Source of the DNA: Streptomyces flavofungini
GTDB lineage: Bacteria > Actinomycetota > Actinomycetes > Streptomycetales > Streptomycetaceae
Assembly (NCBI RefSeq): GCF_014650815.1
Contig: NZ_BMVR01000010.1
Span: forward strand, 124,001-188,000
Length of the DNA: 64,000 bases
Direction: 5' to 3'
Part shown: one piece after another, positions 42,785 to 50,641 of the stretch
Position numbering within the stretch: position 1 is the stretch's first letter
How the letters are laid out: the number at the start of each line of letters is the position of its first letter
Notes under the pieces: generated by a model
What the model saw: only the letters and a program-made list of their open reading frames with translations
Database searches by the model: none
Told to the model about the DNA's origin: nothing
Translations under genes and position numbers: made by a program

Positions 42785-44041
42785 ATGAACGAGCCAACGA
42801 GCGACACCGGCGACACGGGCGGCACCGGCGGCCCGGGCGACGCCGTGGGGGAGCGCGGGAACACCAAGCTCACCGAGCGCTGGCAGGCGTCGCTGATGGA
42901 CAACTACGGCACGCCGAGGGTGCCGTTGGTGCGCGGCGAGGGCGCCGCGTTCTGGGACGCCGACGGCAAGAAGTACCTCGACTTCCTCGGCGGCATCGCC
43001 GTGAACTCCCTCGGCACCGCGCACCCCGCCGTCGTCCGCGCCGTCAGCGAGCAGGTCGGCCGGCTCGGCCATGTCTCGAACCTCTTCATCGCCGAGCCGC
43101 CGGTGCGGCTCGCCGAGCGCCTGCTGCGCCTGACCGGGCGCTCCGGGCGGGTCTTCTTCTCCAACTCCGGGGCGGAGGCCAACGAGGCGGCCTTCAAAAT
43201 CGGCCGCCTGACCGGCCGCCGCCGGATGGTCGCCGCTCAGGGCGCCTTCCACGGCCGCACCATGGGCTCCCTTGCCCTCACCGGCCAGCCCGCCAAGCGC
43301 GCTCCGTTCGAGCCGCTGCCCGGTGACATCACGCATGTGCCGTTCGGCGACGCCGAAGCGCTGCGCGCCGCCGTCGACCACGACACCGCACTCGTCGTCA
43401 TCGAGCCGATCCAGGGCGAGAACGGCGTCGTCGTGCCGCCGCCCGGATATCTGGCCGCGGCCCGCGAGATCACCCGGGCCGCCGGCGCGCTGCTGGTCCT
43501 CGACGAGGTGCAGACCGGGATCGGCCGCACCGGCCACTGGTTCGAGCACCAGGCGCACGGCATCGAGCCGGACGTCCTCACCCTCGCCAAGGGCCTCGGC
43601 GGCGGCATGCCCATCGGCGCGACGCTCGCCTTCGGTCCGGCCGCCGACCTGATGGTGCCCGGCGCGCACGGCACCACCTTCGGCGGCAACCCCGTCTCCT
43701 GCGCCGCCGCGCTCGCGGTGCTCGACACCCTTCACGGCGACGGGCTCCTGGACCACGTCAAGCGGCAGGGCGAGACGCTGCGGCAGGGCATCGAGGCACT
43801 CGGCCACCCGTTGGTGGACCGGGTCCGCGGCGCCGGGCTGCTGCTCGGCATCGTCCTCACCGAGTCCTGTGCCCCGCGCGTGCAGCAGGCGGCCCAGGAC
43901 GCGGGCCTGCTGGTGAACGCCGCGCTGCCGGACACCATCCGGCTGGCCCCGCCGCTGATCATCGGCGAGGACGAGGTGACGGCGTTCCTGCGCGCGCTGC
44001 CCGGCGTACTGGACCGGGTACGGCGCGAGGGCGGCGCCTGA
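42785..44041 (+). CDS. argD: Acetylornithine aminotransferase
   Basis: A 418-residue class III PLP enzyme converting N-acetylglutamate semialdehyde to N-acetylornithine. Features: FLGGIAVNSLGTAHPAVV, SNSGAEANEAAFKIGRL, GAFHGRTMGSLALTG, the cofactor aspartate in LLVLDEVQTGIGRTG and the Schiff-base lysine in LTLAKGLGGGMPIGA. Start ATG 42785 after GGAGGGG, 55 bp behind argB. Final gene of the argJBD set, with no argR, argF, argG or argH following. Confidence 0.95.
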   Translation: MNEPTSDTGDTGGTGGPGDAVGERGNTKLTERWQASLMDNYGTPRVPLVRGEGAAFWDADGKKYLDFLGGIAVNSLGTAHPAVVRAVSEQVGRLGHVSNLFIAEPPVRLAERLLRLTGRSGRVFFSNSGAEANEAAFKIGRLTGRRRMVAAQGAFHGRTMGSLALTGQPAKRAPFEPLPGDITHVPFGDAEALRAAVDHDTALVVIEPIQGENGVVVPPPGYLAAAREITRAAGALLVLDEVQTGIGRTGHWFEHQAHGIEPDVLTLAKGLGGGMPIGATLAFGPAADLMVPGAHGTTFGGNPVSCAAALAVLDTLHGDGLLDHVKRQGETLRQGIEALGHPLVDRVRGAGLLLGIVLTESCAPRVQQAAQDAGLLVNAALPDTIRLAPPLIIGEDEVTAFLRALPGVLDRVRREGGA

Positions 44042-44209
44042 CGCCGCCGATCCGGCACCGACCGAGCGGGCCGTCCACCAACCGGTGGGCGGCCTTTCGG
44101 TTTGCCGCGCCAGGGGGCCCGCCGCCCTCGACCACGGGCGCCGCACGAGCGCGTACGTGACGGGGCTCTGCGACACCCGCGGGCCGCGGCGTCGCGCGCG
44201 GGCCGGGGC

Positions 44210-44911
44210 TCAACCAGCTCCGCCCCGGGGGGACTTGCGGGGCTTGCGGGGCGACGGCTTGCGGCGGGCGAGCTCGTCGTTCGACGCCACGAACTCGATG
44301 CCCGTCGTGGGCAGCCCGCTCCCTGTGTGGGGCAGGCCGATGAGGGAGTGCACGACATCGTCGAGACCGGCGCTGTGCACGGTGAGCCTCGTGGCCTCGA
44401 TCGCCGCGTCGTCCAGGGCGTCCAGGACGGCGCGGAGTGCGGGCACGGTGCCGTCGCTCGGCAGGTGCAGGGCGAGCGCCTCATGGTCAGGGTCGGCGCG
44501 GCCGAAGAGGGCGATGGCTGATTCCAGTTCCCGCACGCTGGCGAATTGCAGCCGGATGAAACCGCCGGGCGGGCCGGCGTCGATGAAGGGGGGCGCCGAC
44601 GCCACGGATGCCGGTGCGTGCCGCGGTGCGTCCCGGTGCTGCTCCCGCTCGGCGCGGGGGTGGTCGTCGCGGGGCGGTGTCACCACGAACTCGGGGTCGA
44701 GGCCGTGCAGTTGTACGACGACCGAGCCGGGCGCGAGGTCGCGGGTGACCTCGCCCATGGCGTCGGACAGCGCGTTGAGCAGGGTGAGCCGGGCCGCTGT
44801 CGCCAGCGGTGCGGTGAGTCGTTGGGCCAGGGCTCGGGCGTCGTCTCCGCACGCGTCTGCGGCGACTGCGAGCTCATGCCGGAAATCGTCGACGTATGGC
44901 GTGAGGTCCAT
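44210..44911 (-). CDS. Paralogue of the HicB-like protein with an ABC-ATPase-type C-terminal domain
   Basis: A 233-residue protein whose first 110 residues parallel the RHH protein at 32834 (MDLTPYVDDFRHELAVAA, LATAARLTLLNALSD, VTRDLAPGSVVVQLHGLDPE). After a Pro/His-rich linker the C-terminal part differs: instead of an RHH domain it has LRAVLDALDDAAIEATRLTV followed by GLDDVVHSLIGLPHTG, which resembles the C-terminal extension of DrrA-type ABC exporter ATPases. The tail is basic (RRKPSPRKPRKSPRGG). Start 44911 is chosen by paralogy; it is preceded by three ATGGCGCY boxes. Function unknown. Confidence 0.72.
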   Translation of the reverse strand: MDLTPYVDDFRHELAVAADACGDDARALAQRLTAPLATAARLTLLNALSDAMGEVTRDLAPGSVVVQLHGLDPEFVVTPPRDDHPRAEREQHRDAPRHAPASVASAPPFIDAGPPGGFIRLQFASVRELESAIALFGRADPDHEALALHLPSDGTVPALRAVLDALDDAAIEATRLTVHSAGLDDVVHSLIGLPHTGSGLPTTGIEFVASNDELARRKPSPRKPRKSPRGGAG

Positions 44912-44952
44912 GGCGCCATGATGGCACATGTGTAGCGCCATGTGAGCGCCAT
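44912..44952 (-). promoter_or_regulatory. Three direct ATGGCGCY boxes before the HicB-like paralogue
   Basis: On the minus strand ATGGCGCT (44952-44945), ATGGCGCT (44941-44934) and ATGGCGCC (44919-44912) are spaced 11 and 22 bp start to start, one and two helical turns, the last abutting the start codon. The 22-bp pair is identical in layout to that before the gene at 32834. From here to 45250 no gene is seen on either strand. Confidence 0.6.
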
Positions 44953-45207
44953 CCGATTCCCCCTGTGGCGGCTGGCTGAATCTCGGCTACGGCAACCCCT
45001 CCGGGTCTGGGTGTGGTGATGGCGCGGGCGAGCGGGTGGCGACCTGATGGTTCGCTGCTCCCGGGCGTCCGAAGGGGTGCGTTCGTGACGCCGTCCCGCG
45101 CTCCAGTGGGCCCGAACGGGCACTCGAAAGGCCCTTGCTCGCCGTCGATTCCCCGCCGGGAGTGGTGTCGATGCGGGATGGCGGCGCGCTGGCGCCGAAT
45201 GTGTGCC

Positions 45208-45349
45208 ATGGTGGCTTGCTGTGGCTCCATTATGGTGCCATCGTAGTGCTATGGGCATCACGTGGTACGTCGACGAGCTCCGGCTCGCGTCCCACGGCGA
45301 CGCGCATCGGGACCGCCGCCGCGGTTCTCGCACTGTCCCCTGTTCCTGA
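45208..45349 (+). pseudogene. Fossil of a third HicB-like paralogue with its operator
   Basis: ATG 45251 opens a 32-codon frame starting MGITWYVDELRLASHGDAHRD and stopping at TGA 45347-45349. The first eleven residues match the pattern M-x-L/I-T-x-Y-V-D-x-L/F-R of the two full paralogues, and similarity then ends. Upstream, ATGGTGGC (45208-45215) and ATGGTGCC (45232-45239) mirror the operator boxes, 24 bp apart. It is a truncated remnant, cut short 24 bp before the MMPL gene. Confidence 0.6.
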
Positions 45350-45373
45350 CTACCCGACGGGAGTCCCTTCGCC

Positions 45374-47629
45374 GTGGCTACCATCCTGTACAAACTCGGC
45401 CGCTTCGCCTTCCGGCGACGCGGCCTGATGGCACTGCTCTGGGTGCTGATCTTCGGCGGGGTGGGCTACGCTGCCTCGTCCGCGCCGACGCCCCCCGTCG
45501 ACACGTTCTCGATGCCGGGCACGGAGTCGCAGAAGGCGTACGACCTCCTTGAGGACAAGTTCCCGGACGCGAGCGCCGACGGCGCCACGGCCCGTGTGGT
45601 CCTGCGGGTGCCCGGCGGCGGGGACATCACCGCCGCGGGCGAGAAGGCCAAGGTCAAAAAGGTCATCGCCGAGCTGCGCGAGGCGCCCCAGGTGGCGAGC
45701 GTCGGCGACCCCTACGCGGGCAACGCGGCCGTCAGCAAGGACAAGTCCACCGTCTATGTGTCCGCCACCTACAAGGTCGTCCAGACCAAGGTGAACGACA
45801 AGGCGCACGACGCCCTGGACAAGATGCTGGAGAACGCCCGCAAGAGCGGACTCAAGGCCGAGGCGGGCGGTGACGCCGTCAAGGTCGAGCAGTCCATGGG
45901 CGGTTCCGCCGAAGGGATCGGCATCGCCGTCTCCGCGATCGTCCTCATCCTCACCTTCGGCTCGATGATCGCCGCCGGCATGTCGCTGCTCACCGCGCTC
46001 GTCGGTGTCGGCGTCGGTATCGCCGGCATCACCGCGCTCGGCTCCACCCTCGGCTTGTCGTCCACGACCACGACCCTGGCCATGATGATCGGCCTCGCGG
46101 TCGGCATCGACTATGCCCTGTTCATCGTTTCCCGCTATCGATCGGAGATCACCGAGGGCCGCGAACGCCCGGACGCGGCCGGGCGGGCCGTGGGCACCGC
46201 GGGCACGGCCGTCGTCTTCGCCGGACTCACCGTCATCATCGCCCTGGTGGGCCTGGCCGTCGTCAACATCCCGATGCTCACGAAGATGGGCATGGCCGCC
46301 GCGGGCACCGTCGCGATCGCCGTCCTCATCGCCGTGACGCTCGTCCCCGCGCTCCTCGGCTTCGCGCCCGTCAAGGTGCTCGCCCGCAAGGACCGCGCCC
46401 AGTACAAGGGCAAGCCACTGTCGGAGAAGAAGCAGCGCAAGGCGGAGGAGCGGGCCAGCAAGCGGCAGCAGCCGAACCTCGGTGCCCGCTGGGCGCGCTT
46501 CATCCTGCGCCACCCGGTCGCCGTCCTCCTGCTGGCCGTCGTGGGCCTCGGCGCGGTCGCCGTACCGGCCGCCAGCATGAAGCTCGGTCTGCCCGGCGAG
46601 GGCACGATGGCGACGGACACCACCCAGCGCAAGGCCTACGACATGATGTCGGACTCCTTCGGCAAGGGCTTCAACGGGCCGCTGATGGTCACCATCGAGG
46701 GCAAGAACGTCAAGGCCCAGGCCGAGACCGTGCGCAAGCGGATGGAGAAGGAGCCCGGCGTCGAGTCGGTCGGTCCTGCCTCGCCCAACAAGGCCAACGA
46801 CACGGCCATCGTGAACGTCGTGCCCAAGACGGGACCGGCCGAGGACGAGACCAAGGACCTGGTCAAATCCCTGCGAGGAGTGGCAAGGGACATCGAGGCC
46901 GACCACGGTCCCGAGATCCTGCTCACCGGCCAGACGGCCATGTTCATCGACTTCTCCAAGACCCTCGACGACGCGCTCCTGCCCTATCTGGGCACGGTCG
47001 TCGGCCTGGCCTTCCTCCTGTTGATGCTGGTCTTCCGCTCGATCCTGGTGCCGCTGAAGGCGGCGCTCGGATTCCTGCTCTCGGTGTCCGCCGCGTTCGG
47101 CGCGGTGGTGGCGGTCTTCCAGTGGGGGTGGCTCGCGGACGTCTTCGGCGTCGATCAGCCCAGCCCGATCATGAGCACGATGCCGGTCTTCATGATCGGT
47201 GTGGTCTTCGGCCTCGCGATGGACTACGAGGTGTTCCTGGTGACGCGGATGCGCGAGGCGTACGTCCACGGCGTCGAGCCGCGCGAGTCGGTGGTCACCG
47301 GCTTCCACTACGGCGGGCGTGTGGTCACCGCGGCCGCGCTGATCATGATCAGTGTCTTCTCCGGCTTCATCATGGAGGAGAACGACCTGATCAAGATGAT
47401 CGGCTTCGGTCTCGCTGTCGCCGTCCTCTTCGACGCCTTCATCGTCCGCATGACCATCGTGCCCGCGCTGTTCGCGCTGCTCGGCAAGTCGGCGTGGTGG
47501 CTGCCGAAGTGGCTCGACCGGCTGCTTCCGAACATGGACGTCGAGGGCGAGAAGCTGTCCCGGCGGCTCGCCGCGCAGCAGCAGGTGCCGCCGCAGGTGC
47601 GCCAGCCCGAGCCGCAGTACCGGGGCTGA
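45374..47629 (+). CDS. MMPL-family RND-type transporter
   Basis: A 751-residue membrane protein with the two-fold MMPL layout: a first helix (LMALLWVLIFGGVGYA), an extracellular loop domain, a five-to-six helix bundle with MMIGLAVGIDYALFIVSRYR, then a repeat with MIGVVFGLAMDYEVFLVTRMRE. The paired GxDYALF/GxAMDYEVF motifs carry the proton-relay Asp/Tyr residues of the family. GTG 45374 follows GGGAG. MMPL proteins export lipids and secondary metabolites. It follows the piperazate genes and a fossil RHH gene, but membership of either system is open. Confidence 0.92.
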   Translation: MATILYKLGRFAFRRRGLMALLWVLIFGGVGYAASSAPTPPVDTFSMPGTESQKAYDLLEDKFPDASADGATARVVLRVPGGGDITAAGEKAKVKKVIAELREAPQVASVGDPYAGNAAVSKDKSTVYVSATYKVVQTKVNDKAHDALDKMLENARKSGLKAEAGGDAVKVEQSMGGSAEGIGIAVSAIVLILTFGSMIAAGMSLLTALVGVGVGIAGITALGSTLGLSSTTTTLAMMIGLAVGIDYALFIVSRYRSEITEGRERPDAAGRAVGTAGTAVVFAGLTVIIALVGLAVVNIPMLTKMGMAAAGTVAIAVLIAVTLVPALLGFAPVKVLARKDRAQYKGKPLSEKKQRKAEERASKRQQPNLGARWARFILRHPVAVLLLAVVGLGAVAVPAASMKLGLPGEGTMATDTTQRKAYDMMSDSFGKGFNGPLMVTIEGKNVKAQAETVRKRMEKEPGVESVGPASPNKANDTAIVNVVPKTGPAEDETKDLVKSLRGVARDIEADHGPEILLTGQTAMFIDFSKTLDDALLPYLGTVVGLAFLLLMLVFRSILVPLKAALGFLLSVSAAFGAVVAVFQWGWLADVFGVDQPSPIMSTMPVFMIGVVFGLAMDYEVFLVTRMREAYVHGVEPRESVVTGFHYGGRVVTAAALIMISVFSGFIMEENDLIKMIGFGLAVAVLFDAFIVRMTIVPALFALLGKSAWWLPKWLDRLLPNMDVEGEKLSRRLAAQQQVPPQVRQPEPQYRG

Positions 47630-47797
47630 CGCCCGGCCCGGCCCGGGGCGGGCGCGGAGTGCCAGGAGCGGCACCCCGCCGGACCTGAGGCGGGGAACCT
47701 GTCCCGAGGCGGGTCGACACGGTCGCACAGGCCGCTGTCGGCCCGCCTTCGCCCTGACCGGACGGCGCGTGCACCTCCCGGCGGCGGGTCCGGACCC

Positions 47798-49339
47798 TCA
47801 GCGCCGCACCGCCCGCCCCGGCAGCGCCCCCGCCACCACCTCCCCGTCCGCCACCACCGGCGTCCCGCCGACCAGCACATGGGCGAACCCCACCGACGGC
47901 CGGACGCTGTCGGCGTACGTGGCCCGGTCGCCGACCGTCGCCAGGTCGAAGACGACGAGGTCGGCGTCGCACCCCACCTGGACCCGCCCCTTGTGGCGCA
48001 GCGCGGGCACACCGGACTCCAGCACGCGCGCGGGCCCCAGGGTGGCGCGGCCGACCGCGTCGAGGAGGTCGAGGGCGCCGAGTTCGCGGACGTACCGGCG
48101 CAGCATCCGGGAGAACGTGCCCGCGGTGCGCGGGTGGGTGACCGCGGCGCCCGGCGGCAGCGGCCACGCCAGGGGGTCCGGCGCCGGGCCGGTCCACGTC
48201 AGCGGCATCGCGTCCGAGCCGACGACCGTCGTCGGGTGCAGCAGGGCCCGGTCGATGAACGACCGGTCGTGGGCGTCGGTCTCGTCGAGGAAGTGCAGCA
48301 CGGCGAGGGCGCCCGGGTCGGCGGCGCGCAGCTCGCGCAGCCGGGCGGTGTCGCGGACCCGCTCGCCCGTCGTCGCGAGGACGATGTCCGTGACGTCGAG
48401 CCCGGCGGCGGGCAACAGGTCCGGTTCGAGGAACGCGGCACCGACGGCGGTCATGCCCGCGCCGTACGGATAGGCCTCGGTGGAGACCCGGCCGCCCTCG
48501 GCCCTGGTCCGGTCCATGAGGGCGAGGACCCGCTCGGTGTGCCGCCGCGACGTCGACGTCACATGGCAGTAGTGCGCGTGCACGCCGGTCTCGCCCGCCG
48601 CCCGCGCGATCTCCTCGGCGCCGTCGACGGGGGTGTCCGCGACCTGCTCGACGAGGCTCCGGGCGTGGGTGAAGGTCGGCTGGGCGGTGCGGGCGGCGAG
48701 GCGGGCGACGGCCAGGTACTCCTCGGGCCGGATCCGGGGGGCGTAGCCGACGATCAGGCCGATGCCGAGGGCGCCGTCGGCGAGGTCGCGGCGCAACAGT
48801 TCGAGCAGCGCGTCCTCCTGGAGCCGGGTGGCCTCGCGCTGCCAGGCGCCGTTGCCCAGGTGGTCCAGGGCGGCCGCGGCGCCGCCGCCGTGCGGGAGCC
48901 CGCCGACGGCGGCCATCCGGGCCTGCGCCCAGGAGGCGGAGAAGCCGTAGTTGAGGGGTCGGCCCTCGGCGGCGGCCTGCCGGTAGGCCTCGTCGACGGG
49001 GGAGAGGCCGAGTTCGAGTTCCAGGGCCGTCGTCACGCCGTCGAGGGCCTGGAGGCGGTGCCCGGCGACAGTGTGGGAGTGGCTGTGCAGATCGATGAAG
49101 CCGGGGGCGACGACGAGGCCCGTCACGTCCAGCGTCCGGCGCGCGGCCAGCCGCCACGGCGGCTGGGGGGACGCCGCGGGCGCCGGGGCGGCCGGGGCCG
49201 TCGGCGCGACTGCCGAGATCGTCCCGGCCGTCACGGCCACGTCGGCGATCGCGTCGAGACCGGTCTCGGGATCGAGGACCCGGCCCCCGCGCAGGACCAG
49301 GTCGTGGAGGTGTCCGGGCGGTGCGGCGGCAGCAGTCAT
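47798..49339 (-). CDS. N-acyl-D-amino-acid deacylase (D-aminoacylase) family amidohydrolase
   Basis: A 513-residue amidohydrolase. LVLRGGRVLDPETG starts the beta-sandwich, GLVVAPGFIDLHSHSH gives the metal-binding HxH, HYCHVTSTSRRH and STEAYPYGAGM line the site, and VGSDAMPL holds the catalytic aspartate. A C-terminal sandwich ends at VVADGEVVAG. These enzymes release D-amino acids, or dipeptide-like units, from N-acyl forms. It is convergent with the MMPL gene and divergent from the phosphatase gene. Confidence 0.9.
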   Translation of the reverse strand: MTAAAAPPGHLHDLVLRGGRVLDPETGLDAIADVAVTAGTISAVAPTAPAAPAPAASPQPPWRLAARRTLDVTGLVVAPGFIDLHSHSHTVAGHRLQALDGVTTALELELGLSPVDEAYRQAAAEGRPLNYGFSASWAQARMAAVGGLPHGGGAAAALDHLGNGAWQREATRLQEDALLELLRRDLADGALGIGLIVGYAPRIRPEEYLAVARLAARTAQPTFTHARSLVEQVADTPVDGAEEIARAAGETGVHAHYCHVTSTSRRHTERVLALMDRTRAEGGRVSTEAYPYGAGMTAVGAAFLEPDLLPAAGLDVTDIVLATTGERVRDTARLRELRAADPGALAVLHFLDETDAHDRSFIDRALLHPTTVVGSDAMPLTWTGPAPDPLAWPLPPGAAVTHPRTAGTFSRMLRRYVRELGALDLLDAVGRATLGPARVLESGVPALRHKGRVQVGCDADLVVFDLATVGDRATYADSVRPSVGFAHVLVGGTPVVADGEVVAGALPGRAVRR

Positions 49340-49495
49340 AGGGCCACGCTAGAAAGGAGCGGTTGGATCAGGGAGCGAAATGACCTTTCCGCGAGCGCTG
49401 GTTGGCGGAAAGATGGCGTTCGGAAGAAGTGTGAGGAAACGGAGGGTGTCGGAACCGTGGGGCGTGTGGGGACGAGGGGTGGGTACTGAGGGCTC

Positions 49496-50506
49496 ATGCG
49501 AGTGAGCGTGCTGGATGTCGGATCGCGCACGGTGCGCCTCGTGGTGGCGGATGCCGCGGGCGGGGCGCCGCTGCCCGTGCACACGGCGAAGTGGAAGCTG
49601 CGGCTCGGCGAGCGGGTGGCGCCCGGCGGGCCGCTGGACGAGGACGCCGTCCGGCACCTCGTGCGCGCCGTCGACGAGGCCGCGGTGACGGCCGAACGGT
49701 GGGGCGCCGAGGAGCCGTTGGCCTTCGCGACCGCCGTGGTGCGGGACGCGCCGAACCGCCTCGACGTGCTGCGCGCCGTGCGGGCGAGCACCGGCGTCGG
49801 GCTGTGCACGCTGCCCGGTGAGCTGGAGGCCGAGCTGACGTTCCTCGGCGCGCGCCGCTGGCTGGGCTGGCAGGCGGGGCCGCTCGTCCTGTTCGACATC
49901 GGCGGCGGCTCGCTGGAGGTGGCGTTCGGGCGTGGGCGGCTGCCGGACTTCGCGGCGTCGCTGCCGCTCGGCGCGAACCGGCTCACGCACGAGTTCCTGC
50001 ACGGCGAGGACCCGCCGACCCCGCAGGCCCTCAAGGCGCTGCGGCGCCGCGTGCGCCATCAGCTCCGGGACGTGGCGGCGCGGGTCCGCTGGGAGGGGCC
50101 GCGCACGGCCGTCGCCACCTCGCGGACGTTCCAGCAGCTGGCGCGGCTCACCGGTGAAGTGCCGGGACGGCACGGCCTGTTCGTGCCCCGGCGGCTCGAC
50201 CGGTCCGCGCTGCGCTGGGCCAAGGACCGGCTCGCGCTGCTGCCCGCGGCCGAGCGCGCCCGGCTGCCGGGGATCTCGGCGCCCCGGGCGGCCCAGAGCC
50301 TGGCCGGGGCGGTCGTCGGGCACACGGCCATGAAGCTCATGGGCATCACGTCGGCCGACATCTGCCCCTGGGCGGTCCGCGAGGGCATCCTGCTGCGCCA
50401 CATCGAGGAGGGCGCCCAGTGGTGGGCGGGCGTGACCCGGAACCTCACGGACGCCGAGGGCCGCGGGCGGTCGGGGACGGTGTCGCTGCGGGTCGCCTCG
50501 TCCTGA
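49496..50506 (+). CDS. Ppx/GppA-family phosphatase
   Basis: A 336-residue member of the exopolyphosphatase/pppGpp phosphatase family. MRVSVLDVGSRTVRLVVADA begins the first actin-like lobe, EAELTFLGARRW precedes VLFDIGGGSLEVAFG (phosphate loop), and SLPLGANRLTHEFL continues the site. Actinobacterial short forms of this length often act as polyphosphatases. Start ATG 49496. Its stop codon is the first part of an 18-bp tandem repeat. Confidence 0.88.
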   Translation: MRVSVLDVGSRTVRLVVADAAGGAPLPVHTAKWKLRLGERVAPGGPLDEDAVRHLVRAVDEAAVTAERWGAEEPLAFATAVVRDAPNRLDVLRAVRASTGVGLCTLPGELEAELTFLGARRWLGWQAGPLVLFDIGGGSLEVAFGRGRLPDFAASLPLGANRLTHEFLHGEDPPTPQALKALRRRVRHQLRDVAARVRWEGPRTAVATSRTFQQLARLTGEVPGRHGLFVPRRLDRSALRWAKDRLALLPAAERARLPGISAPRAAQSLAGAVVGHTAMKLMGITSADICPWAVREGILLRHIEEGAQWWAGVTRNLTDAEGRGRSGTVSLRVASS

Positions 50507-50600
50507 CCCCGGCCGTGGTCCTGACCTCGGCCATGGCCCTGACCCCGGCCACGGTCCTGACCCCGGCCACGGTCCGGCGCGTGGCCACGGTCCGGCGCGC
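50505..50600 (+). repeat. 18-bp tandem repeats between the phosphatase and redG genes
   Basis: Five consecutive 18-bp units of the type GACCCCGGCCACGGTCCT run from 50505 to 50594; the central two are nearly identical and the outer ones diverge. They fill most of the 135 bp between two convergent genes. The units contain GGCC dyads and might terminate transcription. Confidence 0.75.
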
Positions 50601-50641
50601 GGCGCACGTTCCGGCGATCGGCGCCGGAACGCGCGCCGGGG

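Noticed and set aside
40667..44041. Primary arginine biosynthesis operon
   Set aside because: argC, argR and later arginine genes are missing and the neighbours are N-hydroxylase and MbtH genes; it looks like a dedicated copy, although without the rest of the genome this is not proven.
45374..47629. MMPL protein as a prodiginine exporter
   Set aside because: It is separated from the red genes by two unrelated convergent or divergent genes; no sequence evidence links them.
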